Shown here one piece after another: positions 26,512-35,333 of a DNA stretch of 60,222 bases. Each line of letters begins with the position of its first letter. Positions within the stretch are counted from its first letter, which is position 1. The stretch lies in assembly GCA_045646365.1 (NCBI GenBank), contig JAZRKP010000076.1:1-60222 (forward strand), written 5' to 3'. This DNA is from SIG454 sp045646365. Lineage in GTDB: Bacteria; Bacillota; Clostridia; Monoglobales; Monoglobaceae. The notes beneath the pieces are model-generated. The model made no database searches and was not told the DNA's origin. It worked only from the letters and a program-made list of their open reading frames with translations. Position numbers and translations under genes: made by a program.

Positions 26512-28461
26512 ATGGATTTTAAAGTTGTTTCGGAATATAAGCCGTCAGGCGACCAGCCTAAGGCGATAAAGCAGCTTGCCGACGGAATAAATGGTGGCAG
26601 GAAGTTCCAGACACTTCTTGGGGTAACAGGTTCGGGCAAAACCTTTACAATGGCAAATGTTATTGAAAAGGTTAATAAACCAACCCTTGTTCTGGCTCAT
26701 AATAAAACTCTGGCGGCACAGCTTTACGGGGAATTTAAAGAACTTTTCCCTGAAAATGCGGTGGAGTATTTTGTGTCATATTATGACTATTATCAGCCTG
26801 AAGCGTATATCCCACATTCGGATACCTATATTGAAAAAGATGCACAGACAAATGACGAAATTGATAAGCTGAGACATAGTGCAACAGCGGCACTTTCCGA
26901 GAGGAATGATGTTATAATTGTTGCCAGTGTGTCCTGTATCTACGGACTTGGCGACCCTATCGACTATCATAATATGGTTATATCTCTTCGTCCCGGAATG
27001 ATAAAGGACAGAGACGAGGTTATAGACAAGCTTATTGAAATAAGATACGAAAGAAACGATGTGGCTTTTGAACGAAATAAGTTCAGAGTCAGAGGCGATG
27101 TTATAGATATATTTCCGTCATATTCAAGCGGAAATGCCCTGAGAGTTGAATTTTTTGGTGATGAGGTTGACAGAATAAGTGAAATAAATACGACAACGGG
27201 CGAAATTGTTGCAAATTTGAAACATTGTGCTATATACCCTGCCTCCCATTATGTTACAACAAAGGATAAAATGGAGAGAGCGATAGAGAGTATCTTAAAA
27301 GAACTTGATGAGCAGGAAAAATATTTTATCGAAAAGGATTATCTCATTGAGGCGCAGAGAATACGCCAAAGAACAATGTATGATATTGAAATGATGCGGG
27401 AAACAGGCTTTTGTTCGGGGATTGAAAATTATTCAAGACATATAAGCGGACGGGAAGCCGGGTCTCCGCCATATACACTTTTAGACTATTTTGGTGACGA
27501 CTTTTTGCTTATGATAGACGAAAGTCATGTGACACTTCCTCAGGTCCGTGCTATGTTTGCAGGAGACAGAGCGAGAAAGGATAACCTTGTCAGATATGGA
27601 TTCCGTCTGCCGTCTGCCTATGATAACAGACCGCTTAATTTTGACGAATTTTATAACAGAATAAATCAGGCGGTGTTCATTTCGGCAACTCCTGCGGATT
27701 TTGAAAGAGAACAGTCGGAGAAAATTGTTGAACAGGTTATAAGACCAACGGGACTTTTAGACCCTGAAATCGAAGTCCGCCCCATTGAGGGACAGATTGA
27801 TGATTTGTATGGGGAAATCATTGAAAGAGTTAAGAAAAACGAGAGAGTTCTTGTTACAACGCTGACAAAGAAAATGGCGGAAAGGCTTACGGATTATTTT
27901 GAGGAAATGGATGTTAAAGTCAGGTATCTTCATTCCGATGTCCAGACCATTGAAAGAATGGAAATTATCCGTGATTTAAGGCTTGGTGAGTTTGATGTTC
28001 TGGTTGGAATCAACCTTTTAAGAGAGGGACTTGATATTCCTGAGGTTTCCCTTGTCGCAATTTTGGACGCCGATAAAGAGGGTTTTTTAAGAAGTGAAAC
28101 ATCCCTTATCCAGACAGTCGGGAGAGCGGCGAGAAATGCAGAGGGCAGAGTTATAATGTATGCCGACACGGTAACAGGCTCAATGGAAAGAGCGATAGCT
28201 GAAACCAATCGCAGACGGAAAATTCAGATGCAGTATAACGAAGAAAACGGAATAACCCCTGAAACAATAAAGAAAAATGTTCATGGCGTTATAAGTGCAA
28301 CAATCGGTGAAAATATCTCAAAACAGGAAAAGATTGAAAGAGCGGACAAAGAAAGAACCATAGCGGAACTTACTGTTAAGATGAAGCAGGCGGCAGAACT
28401 TTTACAGTTTGAGCTTGCGGCAAAGCTTCGTGATGAAATAAAGAGGATACAGGAAGGTTAA
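26512..28461 (+). CDS. uvrB: Excinuclease ABC subunit B (UvrB)
   Basis: A 649-residue helicase-like core of nucleotide excision repair. Walker A is GVTGSGKTFTMA, the beta-hairpin motif that threads between DNA strands is YYDYYQPEAYIP, the DEAD-like box is MIDESHVT, and QTVGRAARN is helicase motif VI. The C-terminal UVR domain (about 610-645) contacts UvrC. It is coupled to uvrA, with 3 bases between them. uvrC is not in this window. Confidence 0.98.
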   Translation: MDFKVVSEYKPSGDQPKAIKQLADGINGGRKFQTLLGVTGSGKTFTMANVIEKVNKPTLVLAHNKTLAAQLYGEFKELFPENAVEYFVSYYDYYQPEAYIPHSDTYIEKDAQTNDEIDKLRHSATAALSERNDVIIVASVSCIYGLGDPIDYHNMVISLRPGMIKDRDEVIDKLIEIRYERNDVAFERNKFRVRGDVIDIFPSYSSGNALRVEFFGDEVDRISEINTTTGEIVANLKHCAIYPASHYVTTKDKMERAIESILKELDEQEKYFIEKDYLIEAQRIRQRTMYDIEMMRETGFCSGIENYSRHISGREAGSPPYTLLDYFGDDFLLMIDESHVTLPQVRAMFAGDRARKDNLVRYGFRLPSAYDNRPLNFDEFYNRINQAVFISATPADFEREQSEKIVEQVIRPTGLLDPEIEVRPIEGQIDDLYGEIIERVKKNERVLVTTLTKKMAERLTDYFEEMDVKVRYLHSDVQTIERMEIIRDLRLGEFDVLVGINLLREGLDIPEVSLVAILDADKEGFLRSETSLIQTVGRAARNAEGRVIMYADTVTGSMERAIAETNRRRKIQMQYNEENGITPETIKKNVHGVISATIGENISKQEKIERADKERTIAELTVKMKQAAELLQFELAAKLRDEIKRIQEG

Positions 28462-28464
28462 AAT

Positions 28465-31293
28465 ATGCAGAAAAATATAATTATAAAGGGAGCAAAAGAG
28501 AATAATCTCAAAAATATTGATGTGGAAATCCCCCGTGATAAGCTCGTTGTTGTGACGGGACTTTCGGGGAGCGGAAAATCCACTCTTGCCTTTGACACAA
28601 TATATGCAGAGGGGCAAAGGCGTTATGTTGAGTCTCTTTCTGCCTATGCGAGACAGTTTTTAGGTCAGATGGACAAGCCTGATGTGGAGAGTATAGAGGG
28701 GCTTTCTCCTGCTATCTCCATTGACCAGAAAACAACAAGTAAAAACCCCCGTTCAACAGTTGGAACTGTAACAGAAATTTATGACTATATAAGACTTCTG
28801 TTTGCAAGAATCGGTGTTCCGCATTGTCCGAAATGCGGAAAAGAAATTAAGTCTCAGTCAATCGACCAGATTGTTGATGCGGTTATGACCCTGCCTGAGC
28901 GGACAAAGCTTCAGCTTTTAGCACCAGTTGTCAGAGGCAGAAAAGGTGAACATAACAAGATTGTTAAGGATGCGTTCAAGAAAGGCTTCGCAAGAGCCAT
29001 AATTGACGGTGAAATGCTTGAACTTGACGGCAGTGAAACAAAACTTGACAAACAGAAAAAACACACAATCGAAATCGTTGTTGACAGACTTGCAGTTAAA
29101 GAGGGGATGGAGCGACGCCTTACAGACTCCCTTGAAACTGCCCTTGAAATGGCGGAGGGAATAGTGGTTGTTGATGTTATAGATGGCGACAGAATAACAT
29201 TCAGCACAAACTACGCCTGTGATGATTGCGGAATAAGTATAGACGAACTGACCCCAAGAATGTTTTCGTTTAACACACCTTACGGTGCATGCCCTAAGTG
29301 TATGGGAATTGGTTCGCTTACAATGGTTGACCCTGATAAGGTTATCCCCGATAAAACAAAGTCTATTGCCGAGGGAGCTATTTTAGCCACAGGCTGGGGG
29401 AATGCTGATGAATCAACGATTGCAGGGATGTATTATGAGGGCCTTGCAAAACGGTATAATTTCAGCCTTGACACCCCGATATGTGACTTGTCCGAAGAGA
29501 CGTTGGACGCTCTTTTGTATGGAACGAGAGGTGAAAAGCTTAAGCTGAATGTTGACAGAAGATATACAAAAGGGATTCAGTATGCCTCCTTTGAAGGGCT
29601 TGTGAATAACCTTACAAGAAGATACGATGAAACAAGTTCAGAATGGGCGAAAAAGGAAATAGAGAGTCTTATGATAACACATCCGTGTCCCGAATGTCAT
29701 GGTGCAAGACTCAAAAAAGAAACTCTTGCCGTAACGGTTAAAGATTATAATATCAATCAGGTTACAAATCTGTCGGTAAAAAATGCCTATGAGTTTTTTG
29801 ACTCACTGGTGCTTTCGGAAAAGGAAAAGATTATTGCAAAAGCAATCCTTAAGGAAATAAGAGAAAGACTGCATTTTCTCGTATCTGTTGGACTTGATTA
29901 TCTTACACTTTCAAGGTCAGCAGGAACTTTGTCGGGCGGAGAAGCACAGAGAATAAGGCTTGCCACACAGATTGGCTCAAGTCTTATGGGCGTTTTGTAT
30001 ATCCTTGATGAGCCAAGTATCGGTCTTCACCAACGAGATAACGAAAAACTTATAGGAATGTTAAAGCGTCTCCGTGATTTGGGAAACACCTTGATTGTGG
30101 TTGAACACGATGAAGATACAATGCTTGCCGCTGACCATATTATAGATATAGGCCCGGGGGCAGGTGTCCACGGCGGAGAAATCGTGGCAGAGGGAAACGC
30201 TCAGCAAATAATGAAATGTAAAAACTCCATAACGGGGCAGTATCTTTCAGGGAAACGGAAAATCGAAGTTCCGAAAGAACGACGAAAAGGAAACGGTGAA
30301 TTCCTTGAAATAAAGGGAATGACACAGAATAACCTTAAAAATGTCAATGTTAAAATACCCCTTGGTACATTTACCTGTGTAACGGGGGTGTCTGGGAGCG
30401 GAAAGAGTTCGTTTGTCAATGAAATTCTGTTTAAATCCCTTGCGAACGAGCTTAACCACGCAAAACAGCACCCGGGGAAATGTAAAGAAATTATCGGGTT
30501 TGATAAGCTTGATAAGGTCATAAACATCGACCAGTCGCCAATCGGAAGAACACCTCGTTCCAACCCTGCCACATATACGGGACTTTTTATGGACATCCGT
30601 GAGCTTTTTGCCTCAACTGCTGATGCGAAAAGCAGAGGGTATAGTGCAGGACGATTCAGCTTTAATGTTAAAGGCGGACGGTGTGAAGCCTGTACGGGTG
30701 ACGGAATTATAAAAATTGAAATGCACTTTTTGCCTGATGTGTATGTGCCTTGTGAGGTCTGTGGCGGAAAGCGGTATAATCGTGAAACTCTTGAAGTGAG
30801 GTATAAAGGGAAGAATATTTATGAGGTTCTTGAAATGACCGTTGAGGAAGGCCTTGAGTTTTTTGAGAATATTCCGAAAATTGAGAGAAAGCTCAGAACA
30901 CTTTATGATGTTGGACTTGGCTATATCAAAATAGGTCAGCCGTCGACAACCATTTCAGGTGGTGAAGCACAGAGAGTCAAGCTTGCAACAGAACTTAGCA
31001 AACGGAGTACGGGAAAAACCATATATATTCTCGACGAACCAACAACAGGACTCCATATGGCGGATGTTGAAAAGCTTATTGAAGTTCTTATAAAGCTTGT
31101 TGAGGCAGGGAACACAGTGGTTGTTATTGAGCATAACCTTGATGTTATAAAAACTGCGGATTATATAATTGATATGGGCCCTGAGGGCGGTGACCGTGGC
31201 GGTGAAGTGGTTGCAACGGGAACACCTGAAAAGGTTGCAAAAAATAAAAATTCTTATACAGGACAATTTCTTAAGAAAATATTAGAGAGGTAA
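28465..31293 (+). CDS. uvrA: Excinuclease ABC subunit A (UvrA)
   Basis: A 942-residue damage-recognition ATPase with two ABC modules. The first has Walker A GLSGSGKSTLAFDT near residue 31 and signature LSGGEAQRIRLA. The second has GVSGSGKSSFVNE and ISGGEAQRVKLA. Zinc-binding cysteine clusters include CPECHGARL, CEACTGDGI and CEVCGGKRYN. UvrA dimers load UvrB at lesions. Length is typical. Confidence 0.98.
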   Translation: MQKNIIIKGAKENNLKNIDVEIPRDKLVVVTGLSGSGKSTLAFDTIYAEGQRRYVESLSAYARQFLGQMDKPDVESIEGLSPAISIDQKTTSKNPRSTVGTVTEIYDYIRLLFARIGVPHCPKCGKEIKSQSIDQIVDAVMTLPERTKLQLLAPVVRGRKGEHNKIVKDAFKKGFARAIIDGEMLELDGSETKLDKQKKHTIEIVVDRLAVKEGMERRLTDSLETALEMAEGIVVVDVIDGDRITFSTNYACDDCGISIDELTPRMFSFNTPYGACPKCMGIGSLTMVDPDKVIPDKTKSIAEGAILATGWGNADESTIAGMYYEGLAKRYNFSLDTPICDLSEETLDALLYGTRGEKLKLNVDRRYTKGIQYASFEGLVNNLTRRYDETSSEWAKKEIESLMITHPCPECHGARLKKETLAVTVKDYNINQVTNLSVKNAYEFFDSLVLSEKEKIIAKAILKEIRERLHFLVSVGLDYLTLSRSAGTLSGGEAQRIRLATQIGSSLMGVLYILDEPSIGLHQRDNEKLIGMLKRLRDLGNTLIVVEHDEDTMLAADHIIDIGPGAGVHGGEIVAEGNAQQIMKCKNSITGQYLSGKRKIEVPKERRKGNGEFLEIKGMTQNNLKNVNVKIPLGTFTCVTGVSGSGKSSFVNEILFKSLANELNHAKQHPGKCKEIIGFDKLDKVINIDQSPIGRTPRSNPATYTGLFMDIRELFASTADAKSRGYSAGRFSFNVKGGRCEACTGDGIIKIEMHFLPDVYVPCEVCGGKRYNRETLEVRYKGKNIYEVLEMTVEEGLEFFENIPKIERKLRTLYDVGLGYIKIGQPSTTISGGEAQRVKLATELSKRSTGKTIYILDEPTTGLHMADVEKLIEVLIKLVEAGNTVVVIEHNLDVIKTADYIIDMGPEGGDRGGEVVATGTPEKVAKNKNSYTGQFLKKILER

Positions 31294-31300
31294 AAAAATT

Positions 31301-32248
31301 ATGAAACCAATAAAATTATCACCTGCATTTAAGGATTATCTGTGGGGCGGAACAAAACTCAGAACTGATTTTAATAAGGACTGCGATTTTGATAAAATTG
31401 CTGAAAGCTGGGAACTTTCAACACATAAAGACGGACAGAGTGTTGTTGCAAACGGTGAATTTAAGGGAATGACACTTGGTGAATATGTAGAGAAAAACGG
31501 AAAAGGCGTTCTTGGAAAGAATGCTGAAAAGTTTGACTATTTCCCGATTTTGATTAAGCTTATAGATGCCAAGGACAACCTTTCAATCCAGGTGCATCCC
31601 AATGACGAATATGCCCTCAGAGTTGAGGGTGAATACGGGAAAACCGAAATGTGGTACATTGTTGACTGCGAAGAAAACGCGTTCTTGTATTACGGCTTTA
31701 ACCGAGATATAACGGCAAAAGAGTTCAGAGAAAGAATAGAGAATAACACAGTTTTAGAGGTTTTGAACCGTGTTGATGTTAAAAAAGGCGATGTGTTCTT
31801 CATTGATGCAGGGACAGTTCACGCAATCGGTGCAGGAATTATGATATGCGAAATTCAGCAGAATTCCAACACAACTTACAGAGTCTATGACTATGACCGC
31901 CGTGATAAAAACGGAAATCCGAGAGAATTGCATATTGACAAAGCAATAGAGGTTTCAAACACGGTTAAGGCTCCCGAAATCAGCGGTGGTAAAGTGCTTG
32001 ATGATGTAACAACAGTTCTTGCTGACTGTAATTATTTCAAAGTTATTAAGGCTGAGATTTCAGGGGAGAAAGAATTCACTGCAGATGAGAATAGCTTTAA
32101 TTCAGTTATTATCATTGACGGCGAAGGGAAGATTTGCTGTGACGGAGAATGTCTTGAATTTACTAAAGGAGACAGCATCTTCGTTCCTGCATCAACAGGG
32201 AAGTACATATTAAAAGGTAACTGCACTGCAATAATTTCAATGGTGTAA
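31301..32248 (+). CDS. manA: Class I mannose-6-phosphate isomerase
   Basis: A 315-residue zinc-dependent isomerase interconverting mannose-6-phosphate and fructose-6-phosphate. The cupin domain has the metal motif SIQVHPNDEYA, then TEMWYIVDCE and the active-site block TVHAIGAGIMICEIQQNSNT. The short form is the Bacillus ManA/Pmi type. It lies 7 bases after uvrA and is probably read through from it; it may supply mannose nucleotides for envelope glycans. A new promoter starts just after it. Confidence 0.93.
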   Translation: MKPIKLSPAFKDYLWGGTKLRTDFNKDCDFDKIAESWELSTHKDGQSVVANGEFKGMTLGEYVEKNGKGVLGKNAEKFDYFPILIKLIDAKDNLSIQVHPNDEYALRVEGEYGKTEMWYIVDCEENAFLYYGFNRDITAKEFRERIENNTVLEVLNRVDVKKGDVFFIDAGTVHAIGAGIMICEIQQNSNTTYRVYDYDRRDKNGNPRELHIDKAIEVSNTVKAPEISGGKVLDDVTTVLADCNYFKVIKAEISGEKEFTADENSFNSVIIIDGEGKICCDGECLEFTKGDSIFVPASTGKYILKGNCTAIISMV

Positions 32249-32265
32249 TATATTTTCAAAAACTA

Positions 32266-32294
32266 TTGTATTTTAATTATATATGTGTTATAAT
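32266..32294 (+). promoter_or_regulatory. Sigma-A promoter of the CNNM-type gene
   Basis: TTGTAT at 32266 and a perfect TATAAT at 32289-32294 have a 17-base spacer. It lies about 285 bases upstream of the gene start, so the transcript has an unusually long leader. Confidence 0.7.
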
Positions 32295-32580
32295 AAATTT
32301 GATTGTGTAGTGATTTAATTTTCCGCCATATTTATGAGAAGATTGCGAAGGCGGACAAAGTGTTATTGATAAAATTGATTTATTAAAATAAATGACGGGT
32401 ATATTAAGAGTATGCTCAAGTAGGGTCAGGATAAGGAGATGGTTTTGTGGACCCGTTGCCTCGAAGTAGGAACATAAAGGACTTTGAAAGAGATTTTTAT
32501 AAGTTTATAAGCTGTATTATAAGACGGCGTTGCTGACAATTTTAATTATTTCGGAAAACTTATGAAATTCGGAGGACTTT
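32295..32580 (+). promoter_or_regulatory. Long 5' leader, candidate unassigned riboswitch or attenuator
   Basis: A stretch of 286 bases without a convincing gene, transcribed from the promoter at 32266. Visible structure includes TCCGCC/GGCGGA (32322-32327 with 32350-32355), the partial palindrome GAGTATGCTC near 32408, and a GGGTC...GACCC helix in 32424-32455. The element CTC-(G)AAGTAGG occurs twice (about 32414 and 32460). No intrinsic terminator is obvious before the ATG, so any control would act on translation or stability. It does not match the M-box, c-di-AMP (ydaO), yybP or T-box cores as I know them. Confidence 0.4.
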
Positions 32581-33894
32581 ATGAATATATTTAAACAATT
32601 ACTTTTGCAATTTATATTGATTGCGCTTAATGCTTTTTTTGCCGCGACAGAGATTGCTGTTATCTCTCTGAATGAGAAAAAGATAAAAGCAAGGGCTGAG
32701 GACGGAGATAAAAAGGCAAACAAAATGCTTAAAATGATAGAGGAGCCAACAGGGTTTCTCTCAACAATACAGATTGGAATAACTCTTGCAGGATTCTTAG
32801 GCTCAGCTTTTGCTGCAGACAACTTTGCAGATAAGCTTGCAGAGTTTATGATAAATACTCTGGAAATTCCAAATGGCTATATCGGAACAATTGAGACTGT
32901 TTCGGTTATCTTGATTACGCTTATTTTGTCATTCTTCACCCTTGTTTTAGGTGAACTTGTTCCAAAACGAGTTGCTATGCGCCATAAGGAAAAGCTTGCT
33001 GAGGTTGTTTGTGGGTTTATAACAGGACTCTCTGTTATATTAAAGCCTATTATCTGGCTCTTAACAATTTCCACAAACGGAGTTATAAGACTTTTTGGAA
33101 TTGACCCAAATGAAAAGGATGAAACTGTATCGGAAGAAGATATAGTTATAATGCTTGATGCGGGGGCCGATGAAGGGACTTTTGACCAGGACGATATAGA
33201 ATACATAAAAAATGTGTTCAAATTGGATAATCTTACAGCGGCAGATATTATGACTCCAAGAAAGGCTATAACCTTTATATCAGAGGATTCAACGGAAGAG
33301 GAAATCCTTGAAACTATCGAAACAGAGGGGTATTCCAGAATCCCTATCTATTCTGATACGGTTGATGAAGTTGCAGGTGTCTTGTATGCAAGGGACTATC
33401 TTCTCCATTACAGAAAACCCGGCTTCAAACTAACAGATGCGGTTTTTCAGCCAACATATGTTCCTGAAACAATACATCTTGATGTCCTTTTTAAGGATAT
33501 GCAGATTCAGCATAACCATATGGTCATAGTTGTCAATGAGTTCGGAACTCCGTCAGGTATTGTAACTATGGAGGATATTATAGAGGAACTCGTTGGTGAA
33601 ATATGGGACGAGAGCGATGAAGCAATAGAGAATTTTATCAAAATAAGCGATGAAGAATATCGTGTTTTGTCGTCAACATCAATGGAAGATTTCTTTGAAT
33701 TTTTCGAGCTTGAGCCAGATGAAGAGTCGGAGGCAACAACGGTTAACGGCTGGATGCTTGAAAAGAGTGAAAATATTCCTGATGAGGGATATTCCTTTGA
33801 ATATGCAAACATTACGGCAACGGTTACAAAAGCGGACGATTTAATGACCCACGAAATCGTTGTTAAAATAAAAGAAAAAGTTGAAGAAGATTAA
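32581..33894 (+). CDS. CNNM/CorC (HlyC)-family membrane protein
   Basis: A 437-residue protein with DUF21/CNNM transmembrane domain (about 1-190, starting NIFKQLLLQFILIALNAFF), a pair of CBS domains (about 205-330, MTPRKAITFISED) and a C-terminal CorC_HlyC domain (about 345-430). Family members (MpfA, CorC) are linked to Mg2+ efflux and cation homeostasis; the older hemolysin label is not supported. It has an unusually long 5' leader. trkA follows after a hairpin. Confidence 0.9.
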   Translation: MNIFKQLLLQFILIALNAFFAATEIAVISLNEKKIKARAEDGDKKANKMLKMIEEPTGFLSTIQIGITLAGFLGSAFAADNFADKLAEFMINTLEIPNGYIGTIETVSVILITLILSFFTLVLGELVPKRVAMRHKEKLAEVVCGFITGLSVILKPIIWLLTISTNGVIRLFGIDPNEKDETVSEEDIVIMLDAGADEGTFDQDDIEYIKNVFKLDNLTAADIMTPRKAITFISEDSTEEEILETIETEGYSRIPIYSDTVDEVAGVLYARDYLLHYRKPGFKLTDAVFQPTYVPETIHLDVLFKDMQIQHNHMVIVVNEFGTPSGIVTMEDIIEELVGEIWDESDEAIENFIKISDEEYRVLSSTSMEDFFEFFELEPDEESEATTVNGWMLEKSENIPDEGYSFEYANITATVTKADDLMTHEIVVKIKEKVEED

Positions 33895-33900
33895 AGTTAT

Positions 33901-33931
33901 CGGGCTGTGGCTATGTGTCACAGCCCTGTTT
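33901..33931 (+). terminator. Hairpin between CNNM-type gene and trkA
   Basis: GGGCTGTG (33902-33909) pairs with CACAGCCC (33919-33926) and is followed by TGTTTCCCC. The T-tract is poor, so it is a partial terminator or attenuator. Confidence 0.5.
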
Positions 33932-33963
33932 CCCCAATAAATCTGGTACAATAAGGTGATTTT

Positions 33964-35322
33964 ATGAATATTATTATTGTTGGATGCGGTAAGGTTGGAA
34001 GAAAGCTTGCCGAACAGCTTAGCTACGAAAATGAACACAATATAACCGTTATTGATATTAACAGAGGTTTCGTAACTGAAACAACGAATAAATATGATGT
34101 TATGGGTGTTGTCGGAAGCGGGACAAATCTTGAAATGCTTGAAGAGGCAGGAACAGATAAGGCGGATATTTTAATTGCAGTAACCGGCTCTGATGAGGTA
34201 AACCTCCTTGCCTGCCTTATGGCGAAAAAACTGGGAGATTGTAAAACTATAGCAAGAGTGAGAAAGCCTGAATACAGAAAAACAATCGGACTTTTGAAAG
34301 AGGATTTGGGACTTGCTATGATAATAAATCCAGAATATGCAGCAGCGACTGAAATTGCAAGACTTCTGCGTTTCCCCTCTGCAATACAGATTGACACATT
34401 TGCAAAAGGCAGAGTCGAAATTCTGAAGCTCAGGATTCCTGAAAATTCTCCGCTTGACGAACTTAAAATCTGTGACATTTCGTCAAAGCTTAATTGTGAT
34501 GTCCTTGTCTGCGGAGTTGAAAGAGGTCACGAAGCGTTTATCCCAGGCGGTAACTTTGTTCTCAGAGCAGGCGACGAAATAAGTATAGTTGCCTCTATAA
34601 GAAACGGTATATACTTCTTCAAAAAAATAGGTATTAAAACAAATCGTGTTAAGGAAACAATGATTGTTGGCGGTGGTGAAACATCGTTTTACCTTGCGGA
34701 CTTGCTTTTGCAGACAGGCTTTGATGTTAAAATTGTTGAGAAAAAGCCTGAAAGATGTGACGAACTCTGCGACCTTTTGCCAAAAGCAACAATTATAAAC
34801 GGTGACGGAACAGAAAACAGACTTCTGCTTGAAGAGGGTCTTGAAAATATTGGCTCATTTGTATCTATGACAAATATAGATGAAGAGAATGTTATGTTAT
34901 CTCTTTATGCAAAGAGTAAAACCGAGGGCAAGGTTATAACTAAAATAAACCGTATGGAATATGACGATGTAATCGGTGCACTTGACTTAGGCACGATTAT
35001 TTATCCGAAGGATATAACTGCAGACCATATTGTTAAATTTGTTCGTGCAACAAATAACTCAATCGGGAGCGACATTGAAACAATGCACCGTATACTTGAC
35101 GGTAAGGCGGAAGCATTGGAATTTAAGATTAAGGAAAATTCTCCTGTTTTAAATAAGACTTTAGAAAGTCTTAATCTTAAACAAAATATAATCATTGCCT
35201 GCATAAACAGAAATGGTAAGATAATTATTCCAAGAGGTCAGGATGTCATAATGCCTGGTGACGGAGTAATTGTTGTAACAGCACACGAAGGATTTAAAGA
35301 TATCAGCGATATTCTTAAATAG
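33964..35322 (+). CDS. trkA: Trk potassium uptake regulatory subunit TrkA
   Basis: A 452-residue peripheral subunit of the Trk K+ system. It has two RCK modules. Nucleotide-binding glycine motifs are VGCGKVGRKLAEQ at residue 5 and VGGGETSFYLAD near residue 238. Each RCK_N is followed by an RCK_C domain with NSPLDE and NSPVLN. It gates the TrkH channel in response to NAD(H) or ATP/ADP. The duplicated length is typical of TrkA rather than KtrA. trkH is 11 bases downstream. Confidence 0.95.
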   Translation: MNIIIVGCGKVGRKLAEQLSYENEHNITVIDINRGFVTETTNKYDVMGVVGSGTNLEMLEEAGTDKADILIAVTGSDEVNLLACLMAKKLGDCKTIARVRKPEYRKTIGLLKEDLGLAMIINPEYAAATEIARLLRFPSAIQIDTFAKGRVEILKLRIPENSPLDELKICDISSKLNCDVLVCGVERGHEAFIPGGNFVLRAGDEISIVASIRNGIYFFKKIGIKTNRVKETMIVGGGETSFYLADLLLQTGFDVKIVEKKPERCDELCDLLPKATIINGDGTENRLLLEEGLENIGSFVSMTNIDEENVMLSLYAKSKTEGKVITKINRMEYDDVIGALDLGTIIYPKDITADHIVKFVRATNNSIGSDIETMHRILDGKAEALEFKIKENSPVLNKTLESLNLKQNIIIACINRNGKIIIPRGQDVIMPGDGVIVVTAHEGFKDISDILK

Positions 35323-35333
35323 GGGATAAGGTT

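Noticed and set aside
32295..32580. Known c-di-AMP (ydaO), M-box or yybP riboswitch
   Set aside because: I compared remembered conserved cores by eye and none matched; I kept it only as an unassigned structured leader.
32581..33894. Hemolysin toxin
   Set aside because: The name is historical; the domain order DUF21-CBS-CorC_HlyC is that of cation-handling membrane proteins.
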